DNA of 64,000 nucleotides from Microbacterium arborescens (lineage in GTDB: Bacteria > Actinomycetota > Actinomycetes > Actinomycetales > Microbacteriaceae), in the NCBI GenBank assembly GCA_003339645.1, contig QNUV01000110.1:1-64000 (forward strand), read 5' to 3'. Both the position numbers and the translations under genes were made by a program. The notes under the pieces were generated by a model. It made no database searches. It was not told the DNA's origin and saw only the letters and a list, made by a program, of their open reading frames with translations. Below, piece after piece: positions 45,959 through 55,183 of this stretch. The first letter of the stretch is position 1; every line of letters begins with the position of its first letter.

Positions 45959-46495
45959 ATGGGGGAACGGCGACGGCTGGCGGGCTTCAGCGGCAGGGGA
46001 TACGACAAGGGCCGAGGGCCCGTCTGGCAGGCGGCGTGGCAGCTCGCCTCGGCGATCGCGGTGATGCCGTGGTTCGTGCCGGTGCCGGTGCGGATCGCGG
46101 TGCTGCGCGCTTTCGGCGCTCGCATCGGACGCGGCGTGAATCTGCGGTCTGGCGTGCGCGTCCACTGGCCCTGGAAGCTCGAGATCGGCAACGACACCTG
46201 GGTCGGCGAGCGCGTCTGGATCCTGAACCTCGAGCCGGTCACGATCGGCAACGACGTCTGCATCTCGCAGGGCGCCCTGCTGTGCACCGGCAGCCACGAC
46301 CGCCGATCCCCCACCTTCGAGTTCGACAACGCGCCGATCGTCGTCGAGGACGGCGCCTGGGTGGCCGCACGGGCGACGGTGCTGCGGGGGGTCCGGGTAG
46401 GCGCCGACGCCGTCATCGGAGCGACCGCTCTCGCGGTTCGCGACGTGCCCGCCGGGGCGACGGTGCTCGCCCCCGCCGCGATCGTGCGATCGTGA
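45959..46495 (+). CDS. WcaF-like acetyltransferase
   Basis: A 178-residue hexapeptide acyltransferase. The opening GFSGRGYDKGRGPVWQAAW and the segments LRAFGARIGRGVNLRSGVRV, IGNDTWVGERVWILNLEPV and VCISQGALLCTGSHD are those of WcaF, the putative colanic-acid O-acetyltransferase. The chain starts ATGGGGGAACGG without an upstream ribosome site. Its stop overlaps the start of the next glycosyltransferase. Confidence 0.9.
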   Translation: MGERRRLAGFSGRGYDKGRGPVWQAAWQLASAIAVMPWFVPVPVRIAVLRAFGARIGRGVNLRSGVRVHWPWKLEIGNDTWVGERVWILNLEPVTIGNDVCISQGALLCTGSHDRRSPTFEFDNAPIVVEDGAWVAARATVLRGVRVGADAVIGATALAVRDVPAGATVLAPAAIVRS

Positions 46496-47592
46496 AGGTT
46501 CTCGGCGTCGTCACTCTCGTCAGCCCGCACGGCGAGTACGGCGGGCCGGTGCGGGTCGCACTCAATCAGCTCGCAGCGTTGCGGGATCTGGGCCACGACG
46601 TGGTCATTGCGGGAGCAGCACGCGGGTACGACTCGCTCCCCTCCGACGTCGACGGCATCCCCGCCCGCTTGTTCCCCGCCCGCACGCTGATCCCGGGCAT
46701 CGGGTTCGCGGGCATCGGGTCACCCGCGCTGCTGCGCTCGCTGCGGCGCCACGTGGGTGAGTTCGACATCGTGCATGTGCACGCTGCGCGTGATCTCGTC
46801 ACCCTGCCCGCGGCCCGCGTCGCCGGTGCACGCGGGGTCGCCACCGTGCTGCAGACGCACGGGATGATCGACGAGTCGGCGAATCCGCTCGCGATCCCCC
46901 TCGACGCAGCGCTGACTCGTCCGGCGCTTGCTTCGGCTCGCGCCGTGACCTACCTGACCGCCCGGGAACGCGCGTCCCTCGAAACCATCAGCCGAGGACG
47001 TGCGCGGCTGGTGGAACTGCCCAACGGCGTTCCGGAGGCACCCGCAGCCTCCCCGACGGGACGCGAGCTGCTCTACCTCGCCCGGCTCGCCGCTCGCAAG
47101 CGGCCGGTGCAGTTCGTCGAGGCCGCTGCACGGCTGGCGCCGGAGTTCCCCGACGCCCGCTTCCGCCTCGTCGGCCCCGACGAGGGCGAGGGCGACGCCG
47201 TCCGTGCCGCGATCGAAGCCTCGGGACACGGCGAGCGCATTCGCTGGGAGGGCGCGTTGGAGCCCGCCCGCACCGGAGAGCGGATGCGGCGGGCCAGCGG
47301 CTACGTGCTCCCGGCGGTCGACGAGCCCTATCCGATGTCGGTCCTCGAGGCGATGTCGGCGGGTCTGCCGGTCGTCGTCACGGACACGTGCGGGCTCGCG
47401 GCCGCCGTACGAGACGCCGAGGCGGGGTTCGTCACCGACGGCGGCTTCTCCTCTCTGGTCACGGCGATGCGCCGGCTGCTCGCCGACCCGGCGGATGCGC
47501 ACCGGCGCGGACAGCGCGGCCGGATGATGACGCGCGAGCGGTTCACGATGCCGGCGATCGCGGAGAGGCTCGTCGAGCTCTATGCGCGGTGA
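46492..47592 (+). CDS. Glycosyltransferase family 4
   Basis: A 366-residue GT-B enzyme. The N-terminal glycine-rich segment is [21 protein letters not shown], and acceptor-side words include [12 protein letters not shown] and VLQTHGMID. The donor half has [20 protein letters not shown] and the E-x7-E element in [19 protein letters not shown]. It adds a sugar to the EPS unit; donor and linkage are unknown. GTG 46492 overlaps the wcaF stop. Confidence 0.88.
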   Translation: MKVLGVVTLVSPHGEYGGPVRVALNQLAALRDLGHDVVIAGAARGYDSLPSDVDGIPARLFPARTLIPGIGFAGIGSPALLRSLRRHVGEFDIVHVHAARDLVTLPAARVAGARGVATVLQTHGMIDESANPLAIPLDAALTRPALASARAVTYLTARERASLETISRGRARLVELPNGVPEAPAASPTGRELLYLARLAARKRPVQFVEAAARLAPEFPDARFRLVGPDEGEGDAVRAAIEASGHGERIRWEGALEPARTGERMRRASGYVLPAVDEPYPMSVLEAMSAGLPVVVTDTCGLAAAVRDAEAGFVTDGGFSSLVTAMRRLLADPADAHRRGQRGRMMTRERFTMPAIAERLVELYAR

Positions 47593-47623
47593 CGCGCGCT
47601 TGTGGTGAGGAGCTCGGCGTCCC

Positions 47624-47629
47624 TATACT
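47624..47629 (+). promoter_or_regulatory. Putative -10 of gmd
   Basis: TATACT. Transcription would begin near 47636, so the TTGGGG hairpin at 47639 would form the 5' end of the mRNA. Confidence 0.5.
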
Positions 47630-47638
47630 CGCACCACC

Positions 47639-47729
47639 GTCGATTTGGGGATCGGCACGCGCCGAGCGGAGGGGTCCGCTCGGGTCGCGCGACGGGGCTG
47701 CAGCGCCGAGGCTTTGGGGGAGAACGCTC
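47639..47729 (+). promoter_or_regulatory. Structured leader of gmd with two TTGGGG motifs
   Basis: GTCGAT-TTGGGG-ATCGGC (47639-47656) is a 6 bp stem with the motif exactly in the loop. Then CCGAGCGGA-GGGG-TCCGCTCGG (47662-47683) is a perfect 9 bp hairpin. CTTTGGGGGAGA (47712-47723) provides the ribosome site 7 bp before ATG 47730. Confidence 0.6.
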
Positions 47730-48755
47730 ATGAAGCGTGCATTCATCACCGGTATCACGGGCCAGGACGGCTCCTATCTCGCCGAGCTCCTGCTCGCGAA
47801 GGGCTATGAGGTCCACGGCCTGGTCCGCCGGGCGTCGACGTTCAACACATCGCGAATCGACCACCTGTACGTCGACCCGCACGAGGTGGGGGCACGGCTG
47901 TTCCTCCACTACGGCGATCTCAGCGACGGCGTTCGGATGACGACTCTGCTCGCGCAGATCCAGCCCGACGAGGTCTACAACCTCGGCGCTCAGTCGCACG
48001 TGCGGGTCTCGTTCGACGAGCCCGAGCACACCGCCGACACCACCGGCACCGGTTCGGTGAGGCTTCTGGATGCCGTCCGCATGTCGGGTGTGCAGACCCG
48101 CTTCTACCAGGCGTCGTCCTCCGAACTGTACGGGGCCACTCCCCCGCCGCAGAGCGAGACCACGCCCTTCTACCCGCGCTCGCCCTATGCCGCCGCGAAG
48201 CTGTACAGCTACTGGATCACGAAGAACTACCGCGAGGCGTACGACATGTTCGCCGTCAACGGCATCCTCTTCAACCACGAGTCGCCACGCCGCGGCGAGA
48301 CATTCGTGACGCGCAAGATCACCCGTGCCGTCGCGGCGATCAAGCTCGGTGTCCAGGACCACGTGTATCTCGGCAACATCGACGCGGTCCGCGACTGGGG
48401 ATATGCCGCCGAGTACGTCGAGGGGATGTGGCGGATGCTGCAGGCCGACGAGCCCGAGGACTTCGTGCTCGCGACCGGCATCGGCATCACCGTGCGTGAT
48501 TTCCTCGAGGCCGCCTTCGCCCACGCCGGTCTCGACTGGCGACGCCATGTCCGCTTCGACGAGCGCTACCTGCGTCCGACCGAGGTCGACGCACTGATCG
48601 GCGACCCGAGCAAGGCCGAGGAGAAGCTCGGCTGGAAGGCCACGGTCGGCCCGCTCGAGCTGGCGCGGATCATGGTGGACGCCGACATCCGGGCCCTCGA
48701 GTTCGCGGGCCGGCCGTGGATCGACACGGTCGCCCTCTCGGGATGGGCAGCGTGA
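47730..48755 (+). CDS. gmd: GDP-mannose 4,6-dehydratase
   Basis: Converts GDP-D-mannose to GDP-4-keto-6-deoxymannose. The chain is 341 residues. The cofactor site is [18 protein letters not shown], the catalytic set is SSSELYG and [12 protein letters not shown] (Y-x3-K), and [18 protein letters not shown] is a clear Gmd signature. With the next gene it supplies a deoxyhexose, most likely L-fucose, for the EPS. Confidence 0.96.
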   Translation: MKRAFITGITGQDGSYLAELLLAKGYEVHGLVRRASTFNTSRIDHLYVDPHEVGARLFLHYGDLSDGVRMTTLLAQIQPDEVYNLGAQSHVRVSFDEPEHTADTTGTGSVRLLDAVRMSGVQTRFYQASSSELYGATPPPQSETTPFYPRSPYAAAKLYSYWITKNYREAYDMFAVNGILFNHESPRRGETFVTRKITRAVAAIKLGVQDHVYLGNIDAVRDWGYAAEYVEGMWRMLQADEPEDFVLATGIGITVRDFLEAAFAHAGLDWRRHVRFDERYLRPTEVDALIGDPSKAEEKLGWKATVGPLELARIMVDADIRALEFAGRPWIDTVALSGWAA

Positions 48756-49729
48756 TCGACGAGGGCGCGTTCGCACCTCGCCGCCTGGATCGTCATGCGA
48801 CGTTCTTCGTCGCAGGGCATCGAGGTCTGGCCGGCAGCGCGGTGGTCCGTCGTCTCGAGGCCGAGGGTTTCGATCGGATCCTGACCCGCGCCTCGTCCGA
48901 CCTCGATCTGACCGAACGCGGCGACGTCTTCCGCTTCTTCCGCACGCACCGCCCGCGCTACGTCGTCCTGGCGGCGGCGAAGGTGGGCGGCATCCTCGCC
49001 AACAGCACGTACCCGGTCGACTTCCTGAGCGTCAATCTCCGGATTCAGTCCAACGTGATGGACGCGGCGTGCGAGACGGGAGTCGAGCGGCTGGTGTTCC
49101 TCGGATCGTCGTGCATCTACCCGAAGCTCGCTCCGCAGCCGCTCCGCGAGGACAGCCTGCTCACGGGCCATCTGGAGCCGACCAACGATGCCTACGCCAT
49201 CGCGAAGATCGCCGGCATCCTGAATGTCCAGGCCGTGCGCAGACAGTACGGGCTCCCCTGGATCTCGGTCATGCCCACGAACCTCTACGGCCCGAACGAC
49301 AACTTCTCGCCGCTCGGGTCGCACGTCCTGCCCGCGCTCATCCGCCGCTACGACGAGGCAGCCGCCGCCGGCAGCCCGCTGGTGACCAATTGGGGGTCGG
49401 GCACGCCGCGGCGGGAGTTCATGCACGCGGACGACCTCGCCTCGGCGATCGTGCACCTGATGGAGCACTACGACGGCGCATCGCACGTCAACATCGGCAC
49501 GGGCCAGGACACGACGATCCGCGAGGTCGCCGAGCAGATCGCGCACATCACGGGCTACCACGGCGAGACGCGCTGGGACACGACGAAGCCCGACGGCACG
49601 CCGCAGAAGCTGCTGGACATCTCGCTGCTGCGTTCGACCGGATGGGCGCCGAGCGTCGGACTACGCGGGGGCCTGGCCCGCACGGTCGCCTGGTACCGCC
49701 GCAGCCACGCCGAGCTCCGCGCCGCCTGA
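48752..49729 (+). CDS. fcl: GDP-L-fucose synthase
   Basis: NADPH-dependent 3,5-epimerase/4-reductase that completes GDP-L-fucose. The chain is 325 residues. [20 protein letters not shown] is the cofactor site and [20 protein letters not shown] is diagnostic. The catalytic residues are in LGSSCIYPK and [11 protein letters not shown] (Y-x3-K), and [12 protein letters not shown] follows. GTG 48752 overlaps the gmd stop (GTGA) and is preferred; in-frame ATG 48743 would add three residues. The 3' end overlaps the convergent polymerase gene by 69 bp, so the two C-termini share DNA. Confidence 0.94.
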   Translation: MIDEGAFAPRRLDRHATFFVAGHRGLAGSAVVRRLEAEGFDRILTRASSDLDLTERGDVFRFFRTHRPRYVVLAAAKVGGILANSTYPVDFLSVNLRIQSNVMDAACETGVERLVFLGSSCIYPKLAPQPLREDSLLTGHLEPTNDAYAIAKIAGILNVQAVRRQYGLPWISVMPTNLYGPNDNFSPLGSHVLPALIRRYDEAAAAGSPLVTNWGSGTPRREFMHADDLASAIVHLMEHYDGASHVNIGTGQDTTIREVAEQIAHITGYHGETRWDTTKPDGTPQKLLDISLLRSTGWAPSVGLRGGLARTVAWYRRSHAELRAA

Positions 49730-51172
49730 CTCGTCGCCGGGCGGACGACCACGCCCGGCGACGAGGAGGAGGCACGCGACCATCACCGTCGTCGCACCGG
49801 TCGCCTGCAGCAGCGAGCCTCGCATGAGGATGGTCATGTAGACCGGGAGCACCGCACCGACGATGGCCCAGACGCCGCCGGAGGCGAAGGCGGTCGCGAT
49901 CCTGACGTCCATCGCCCGCAGCAGGATGCCGAGCGCGATGAACACGACCACGACACCGGCGATGCCGCCGTTGACCATCGCCTCGGCCCACATCGGCGCT
50001 GAGAGGTTGTCGAAGCTGTACCCGCGATACTCCGCCAGGACGATGCCCGTGTCGGTGGGCTTGTCCGGCCAGACCGCGCGGGGAACCCAGAACAGGATGC
50101 TGCCCAGGAACTGTCGCGCCGGCTCGACGAGGCCGTCGAGCCAGTAGGCGAGCGAGTTGGCGACCTGCCAGAAAGCGTCGTAATCGGGATTGCCGAGGTA
50201 CTCGCCGAAGAAGCTGGTGCGATTCACCCGCACCTCGTCGGTGCGGAACGCGTCGGCGATCGGGAAGAGGAACAGGAAGGCCGCGATCGCGAGCAGCATC
50301 GTCAGGCGGGCCCGGGAACGGGTGGCGACGGCGCCGGCGAAGACGGCCAGGGCGACCGCGACGGTTCCGAAGGTGTAACGGGCGCTCGCGATCGGGTTGA
50401 CGATCAGCAGGAGCACGACCGCGGCGGCGAGAGCCGCGACGGTGAAGCCGACGCGACCCGCTCGGGATCGGGCGACTCGTCGAAGCTGGGCCAGCGCCCC
50501 GGTCGCGATGAGCAACGGGTAGACCGACGCGGCGTACATGACGGCGCGGAGAGCCGGGTCCGGCCAGCGCGCCTCACGCGCGGCGAAGGCCGCTTCGCGG
50601 CTGCCGAGGGCGGCCGCGGGACCGAGCTGGGCGACGAAGAACGCGCTGATACCGAGCCCGACGACGGCGAGTCCGATCGCTCGCGCCGCGCTCACGGGAC
50701 GGGATACGCCCGCCGCTCGCGGCGGACGTACGTGCTGCAGCAGGATCCAGGCGGCGCGAGCGAGCTCGTAGCAGCCGAGGCCCAGCGCGACGATCCCCGC
50801 CGTAGGGAGGTCGAACGCCGGATCGATGCCCGGGGTCGTCGTCGAGACGGCGTCGGCACGGATCTGCGCCGTCGGCGCCAGCCCCATGAAGATGTAGGCG
50901 AAAACCCAGAAGAAGAAGTCGAACAGGTGAGGACGCCCCGACACCCACGACGCCGAGAGCCGGACGCCACCGTAGATCATGATCAGCAGCGTGATGATCC
51001 ACGCCTCGCTGCGTCCCCGGTCGGGGATGTCCGAGACGAGGGCGACCGGCAGCACGATGCTGAGCACACCGATCGACAGCGCGACGAGGGCGATCCGCGC
51101 GCCACCGCGCAGCGACGACTCGGCGCCACCGCGGATAACCGCGTCGCCGATGGTTCCGGTCTGCTTCCCCAC
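49661..51172 (-). CDS. Wzy-like oligosaccharide repeat unit polymerase
   Basis: A 503-residue membrane protein with about 12 helices and a large extracytoplasmic loop around FRTDEVRVNRTSFFGEYLGNPDYDAFWQVANS and FWVPRAVWPDKPTDTGIVLAEY; the W-x-P-R-x-x-W-P-x-K-P word is typical of the O-antigen polymerase class found in Gram-positive EPS loci. It would join repeat units outside the membrane. The start GTG 51172 has GGGGGAGG 3 bp upstream. The C-terminal tail overlaps fcl on the other strand. Family identity comes mainly from topology and context. Confidence 0.8.
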   Translation of the reverse strand: MGKQTGTIGDAVIRGGAESSLRGGARIALVALSIGVLSIVLPVALVSDIPDRGRSEAWIITLLIMIYGGVRLSASWVSGRPHLFDFFFWVFAYIFMGLAPTAQIRADAVSTTTPGIDPAFDLPTAGIVALGLGCYELARAAWILLQHVRPPRAAGVSRPVSAARAIGLAVVGLGISAFFVAQLGPAAALGSREAAFAAREARWPDPALRAVMYAASVYPLLIATGALAQLRRVARSRAGRVGFTVAALAAAVVLLLIVNPIASARYTFGTVAVALAVFAGAVATRSRARLTMLLAIAAFLFLFPIADAFRTDEVRVNRTSFFGEYLGNPDYDAFWQVANSLAYWLDGLVEPARQFLGSILFWVPRAVWPDKPTDTGIVLAEYRGYSFDNLSAPMWAEAMVNGGIAGVVVVFIALGILLRAMDVRIATAFASGGVWAIVGAVLPVYMTILMRGSLLQATGATTVMVACLLLVAGRGRPPGDESGGAELGVAAAVPGDRAGQAPA

Positions 51173-51188
51173 GAGCCTCCCCCTCGCT

Positions 51189-51194
51189 TATCAT
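51189..51194 (+). promoter_or_regulatory. Putative -10 of the Wzz/BY-kinase gene
   Basis: TATCAT; transcription would start near 51201, upstream of the hairpin at 51220. Confidence 0.4.
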
Positions 51195-51219
51195 GGCAGA
51201 CGGGGGTCCGCGTGGTCAC

Positions 51220-51241
51220 ACGCGGCATATTGGGGCCGCGT
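51220..51241 (+). promoter_or_regulatory. Leader hairpin with ATATTGGG loop
   Basis: ACGCGGC and GCCGCGT pair perfectly around ATATTGGG. A second G run, ATGGGGGA at 51260-51267, stands 4 bp before ATG 51272 as the ribosome site. Confidence 0.55.
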
Positions 51242-51271
51242 CGATTCGTCGACGCGCGAATGGGGGACGCT

Positions 51272-52774
51272 ATGGAGTCCAACCGTGTTCTACGGGTGAT
51301 CCGATACCACTGGATGACGGTGGTCGTGCTGACGGCGCTCGGCGCCGCGATCGGGCTCGCATACGCCTGGACGGTGCCGCGGGAGTACACCGCGCGAGCC
51401 GACGTCTTCGTCGCCGTGACGGGGAGCTCGACGACGGGTGAACTCGCCCAGGGGAGCAACTTCTCTCAGCAGCAGGCACGGAATCTCAGCACCGTCGCGA
51501 CGCGGGAGATCGTGCTCGCCCCGGTCATCGACGAGCTCGGGCTGCCCGACTCGACCGCCAAGCTGCGTTCCCGAGTATCGACCTCGGTGCCGCTGAACAC
51601 CTCGATGATCTCGATCTCGGCCGTGGACGCATCCCCGCGCGAAGCGGCGCGCATCGCCAACCTCGTCGCCGCCAAACTCGCCGAGGTCGTGCCGACACTG
51701 TCACCCCAGGTCGACGGCACCTCGCCGGTTCGATTGCGCGTCATCGAGAACGCGGTTCCGCCGAACCTCCCCTCCGCTCCGCATATCCCGATGCTCGTCA
51801 TCCTCGGTGCGCTCGGCGGCCTGGTCGCCGCGGCCGCCGTCGTGCTCCTGCGTCTGGCGTTCGGCACGCGCGTGCGCACCGTCGAGCAGGCTGAAGAGGC
51901 GGCGGACGCCGCGATCATCGGTACGGTGAGCACCGATCGCACCGCCGACCGCGCGCCCCTCGCCTTGATGTCGGCCCCGCAGTCGCTGCGCTCCGAGGAC
52001 TACCGCCGCCTGCGCGGGAATCTGCGTTTCGTGCAGGCATCGCAGGATCACCGCGTCTTCGTCTTCACCTCGTCGGTCCCCAGCGAGGGCAAGAGCACGA
52101 CCGCCGCGAACGTCGCGGTGGCATTCGCCGCGACCGGCGCGTCGGTCTGTCTCGTCGAGGCGGACCTGCGCCGCCCCAGCCTCGGGCGCATCCTCGATCT
52201 CCCGCCCGACCTCGGGTTCACGAGCGTCATCGCGCGGGAGGCGACGCTGGATGACGCGCTGGTCGCCTGGGGCCCGGACCGGCTCCGCGTCCTGCTGGCC
52301 GGCCCCGTGCCACCCAACCCGTCGGAGCTGCTCGAGTCCGAGCGCGCACTCGAGTTGCTCGAGAGCCTGCGGTCGGCCCATGACATCGTCATCATCGATG
52401 CGCCGCCGGTGCATCCGGTCACCGACGCCGCCGTCCTGGCGCGTGTCTTCGGCGGCGCCGTACTGGTCGTCGGTGCCGGGCGCGCCCGAGAGCGCGACGT
52501 GCGCCGCGCCGTTGCGCGCCTGGCATCGGTCGGAGCCACGATCCACGGGGCGGTGCTCAACCTGGCGCGTCCGACGCGAGCCGACCGCCGCAGCTACTCG
52601 ACGTACTCGATGGTGCCGGAGAGCGGACGAGAGGGACGGGCGGACGGCTCGCGAACGTCGACGCGCAACAGTTCGCGCGAATCGCGCGTGCCGCGCGTCT
52701 CCGGAGCCGGTGACGGGAGCCGCCCCGCCGCCGACGGGCTCCGCTCGGAGACCTCGACAGCGGGGCGCCGCTGA
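51272..52774 (+). CDS. Wzz-type chain-length regulator fused to BY-kinase
   Basis: A 500-residue polysaccharide co-polymerase. The N-terminal Wzz domain has two membrane helices (MTVVVLTALGAAIGLAYAW and MLVILGALGGLVAAAAVVLL), with IENAVPPNLPSAPHIPM before the second. The cytoplasmic bacterial tyrosine kinase has Walker A SSVPSEGKSTTAANVA, A' VCLVEADLRRPSLG, and Walker B IVIIDAPPVHPVTDA. Only two tyrosines (SYSTYSM) follow the kinase, fewer than the usual C-terminal cluster, and the last 60 residues are Arg/Ser-rich. It sets chain length with Wzy. No phosphatase partner is in the window. In-frame ATG 51260 is the alternative start. Confidence 0.92.
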   Translation: MESNRVLRVIRYHWMTVVVLTALGAAIGLAYAWTVPREYTARADVFVAVTGSSTTGELAQGSNFSQQQARNLSTVATREIVLAPVIDELGLPDSTAKLRSRVSTSVPLNTSMISISAVDASPREAARIANLVAAKLAEVVPTLSPQVDGTSPVRLRVIENAVPPNLPSAPHIPMLVILGALGGLVAAAAVVLLRLAFGTRVRTVEQAEEAADAAIIGTVSTDRTADRAPLALMSAPQSLRSEDYRRLRGNLRFVQASQDHRVFVFTSSVPSEGKSTTAANVAVAFAATGASVCLVEADLRRPSLGRILDLPPDLGFTSVIAREATLDDALVAWGPDRLRVLLAGPVPPNPSELLESERALELLESLRSAHDIVIIDAPPVHPVTDAAVLARVFGGAVLVVGAGRARERDVRRAVARLASVGATIHGAVLNLARPTRADRRSYSTYSMVPESGREGRADGSRTSTRNSSRESRVPRVSGAGDGSRPAADGLRSETSTAGRR

Positions 52775-52790
52775 TCCGTCGTGCAGCGCG

Positions 52791-54761
52791 TCAGCCGAGG
52801 CTGCTGACCCCGTAGTAGCTGAGGTCCTGCACACGCGGCGTGCCGACGACGCGGTACGGCGACGTCAGCGAGATCACCCGCTTGCCGGAACGATCGATGC
52901 TCGCCGACACCGCACCCTGTCGCAACGGCACCGTGTAGACCGATCGACCTGCGGGAGCGTCGAATCGCGTGGCGGTGCCTCCCACGGTGACGGTCACAGT
53001 GGCGGGCGCGGTCAGATACACCACAGCCTCCACTTCGTCGGTGGGCGTGCTCGACGTGCCGCCGAGAGTGGGGGTGGCCAGCGTGTGACCGAGGCTCGGA
53101 CGAGCGCCGGCGAACTGCGTACGGTGCACGAGGAATGCCTGATCCTGCGTCACCTTCGGCTCCGCCCCGGCATGGAACCAGTCGAGGTACGGCCGGCTGA
53201 TGTCGAGGAACGTATCGCCGTGGTCGGCCGACGGCGCGAACTGCGTGCTTTCGCTGTAGTCGTTCCACGTGACGAGCTGCACGTACTGCGCACCGGAATC
53301 GATCGCGCGGCGCCATGAGGCCCGCAGGTTGTCGGTGTTGCCCGACTCGGCGAACACGCCCGCGCGCGGACGGTAATCCTGCACCGACACCGGCGCCATC
53401 CAGGTCTTCCCGAGAGCCCTGGCACGTGCCGCGTAGTCGGGGCCGTTCGCCGTGTGCCACGGAGTGCGCACACCCCAGTTGCCGTAGCCGTCGGCGATCG
53501 CGCGGAAGGCGGACATGTTGGCGTCGGAGGGATTGAGGAAAACGGCTTGGAAGGTGACCTGCACACCGTGCGTGCGCTGCAGTCGTTGGATGATCCGCGA
53601 CCACCATTCCACGCTCTGCTTCTCGGCGGCGAAGGATGACAGGAGCATCCGGTCTCCGACGCGGAAAGCCGCTTTCGACCGGTAGAGCTCGGCCAGGCGG
53701 TCCGCCACGGTCTCGGGGGATACCGCGGCCACCGACGCTGAGGCGTCGACCATCGGCACCACGGCGAAGCCGCCCTGCCGTTCGGCCGCGGTGAAGAGGT
53801 TCTTCGTGGCGTCCCAGTTGCTGCCGCTGACGCTCATGATGTTGACGGTGAACCCGTCGATACCGGCGCCCTGAGCCTGAGCGACTTCGCGCCGCAGGTT
53901 GTCGACCTTCCAGGACGAGGAGCTCGATGGCGCGACGCCGAGCGGACGGTCGCGCAGGAGCCCGCCGTACTCGGCATGCTTGCCGTTCTCTCCATCGGGG
54001 CTCAGATAGTTGCGCGTGTAGTAGTCGGTGTCGGCGGGCCGATTGTCGATCGAGATCGGGTACGGCGGGAAGTAGTGCGCGAACACCATCCGTGCCCCGC
54101 TAGCCGGGGCCGGGGCCGGGGCCGGGGCCGGCTTCGGCGTGTACGTCAACCGCAACGAGGGCGCCTTGTCTCCCGTGCGGAAGAACGTGGTCGAGACGCT
54201 CTTCTGCCGATAGGCCAGCCGGACCGACAGCTGGCCGTCCTGCGCGACCTGCGCGACGTCGCCGAGAGGCACCGTCACAGACGAGCCGGCACGCGCCGTC
54301 GCTGTCGACCCGGCGAGCAGGTCACCCGACTCCGCGGGTCGGGTGGCGTAGGTGAGAGTCGCTCCGGCCCACGAGCCGCGCTCGGCGTACACGTCGACAC
54401 CGGCCGTCGACGCGGTCGAGTATCTCACCGTCAGAGACAGCGATGCCGAGACGGGACGCGTGGTGTCGACATCGGCCGGCAACGTGAAGCGCGCATAGCT
54501 GCGGTCCTGCGTCGAGGTCGCGCTGAGCGGCTGCGTTCCCAGCACGGTCCGGGGCGTGCGCGCCGAGACGGTGGCCGTATCACTCGTGGACAGAGTGACC
54601 GTCACCGGGCGCGGCGTCGCCGCTGCGGCGACGTGGCCGCCCGACGCGTGAGCCGCGGTGGTTCCGCCGAGCAGCAGTGCGAGTGTGGACAGGGTCGCGA
54701 GAATTGCTCGCCCCGAACGTCGTCGGCGCGAGCTGTGGGGATCTTGATTGTCGGGTTTCAT
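52791..54761 (-). CDS. Secreted GH71 alpha-1,3-glucanase with CBM96 domain
   Basis: A 656-residue exported enzyme. The signal peptide ends near TTAAHASGG. A DNRLRE/CBM96-type domain spans about 40-200, then a Pro-Ala linker (PKPAPAPAPAPAS). The GH71 catalytic domain begins MVFAHYFPPYPISIDN and has GIDGFTVNIMS, MLLSSFAAEKQSVEWW and VQLVTWNDYSESTQF, the family's W-N-D-x-x-E-S region. A small beta domain closes the chain. GH71 enzymes cut alpha-1,3-glucan. In an EPS locus it may trim or release the polymer, or feed on fungal glucan. ATG 54761 has GAGGAAG upstream. Confidence 0.88.
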   Translation of the reverse strand: MKPDNQDPHSSRRRRSGRAILATLSTLALLLGGTTAAHASGGHVAAAATPRPVTVTLSTSDTATVSARTPRTVLGTQPLSATSTQDRSYARFTLPADVDTTRPVSASLSLTVRYSTASTAGVDVYAERGSWAGATLTYATRPAESGDLLAGSTATARAGSSVTVPLGDVAQVAQDGQLSVRLAYRQKSVSTTFFRTGDKAPSLRLTYTPKPAPAPAPAPASGARMVFAHYFPPYPISIDNRPADTDYYTRNYLSPDGENGKHAEYGGLLRDRPLGVAPSSSSSWKVDNLRREVAQAQGAGIDGFTVNIMSVSGSNWDATKNLFTAAERQGGFAVVPMVDASASVAAVSPETVADRLAELYRSKAAFRVGDRMLLSSFAAEKQSVEWWSRIIQRLQRTHGVQVTFQAVFLNPSDANMSAFRAIADGYGNWGVRTPWHTANGPDYAARARALGKTWMAPVSVQDYRPRAGVFAESGNTDNLRASWRRAIDSGAQYVQLVTWNDYSESTQFAPSADHGDTFLDISRPYLDWFHAGAEPKVTQDQAFLVHRTQFAGARPSLGHTLATPTLGGTSSTPTDEVEAVVYLTAPATVTVTVGGTATRFDAPAGRSVYTVPLRQGAVSASIDRSGKRVISLTSPYRVVGTPRVQDLSYYGVSSLG

Positions 54762-55183
54762 GTCTTCCTCGTGGGTAACAATCACCTTGACGAGCGCTTA
54801 CCGCCCGCCAAGTCCCTCCCCCAGCAATCTCCACGAGTGTGCCACGAAGCATCGACCGCACCAAATGCCCCGGCGTCTTCCCGAAGCGCAAGGCCATGCG
54901 AAGGCAACCGCAACGTTGGCTCAACGTTGCCCGAAGCCCTCGTTTCACACGACGCGACGCAATACTCTGAAGATCGTTCCGAGGCCGACCGGGTCGACAT
55001 CCGATGAGACCCGCTACTCGGATCCGTTCGCCGGTTTGGGGCCGGCGTGTCGGATAGTCTCACTGTCCGGACGCGATTGGGGAAGAGCGTCCGGACAGTG
55101 GACCCCGGCGGCGAATCATACGCCTCCGCCGCGGGCGCGGCAGGCGGTGGGATCGATGGGCCGTCGCGCTCTACGGTGGCCCG
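54762..55183. other. Spacer between GH71 and FAD reductase genes
   Basis: No gene is visible. 54762-55028 has no feature I can support. 55029-55099 carries two TTGGGG-loop hairpins. GATAGT at 55053-55058 could be a plus-strand -10 with transcription starting at the second hairpin, giving a leader of about 120 bases to ATG 55184. Read on the minus strand, the hairpins would lie in a long leader of the GH71 gene. Confidence 0.5.
55029..55099. repeat. Tandem hairpins with TTGGGG loops
   Basis: First: CGCCGG-TTTGGGG-CCGGCG (55029-55047). Second: perfect 13 bp arms ACTGTCCGGACGC and GCGTCCGGACAGT around GATTGGGGAAGA (55062-55099). Confidence 0.85.

Noticed and set aside
49391-49396. TTGGGG in fcl (also at 42435, 57314 and 58691)
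   Set aside because: These lie within protein-coding sequence, where the codons explain them (for example Asn-Trp-Gly in fcl), so they are not counted as regulatory copies.
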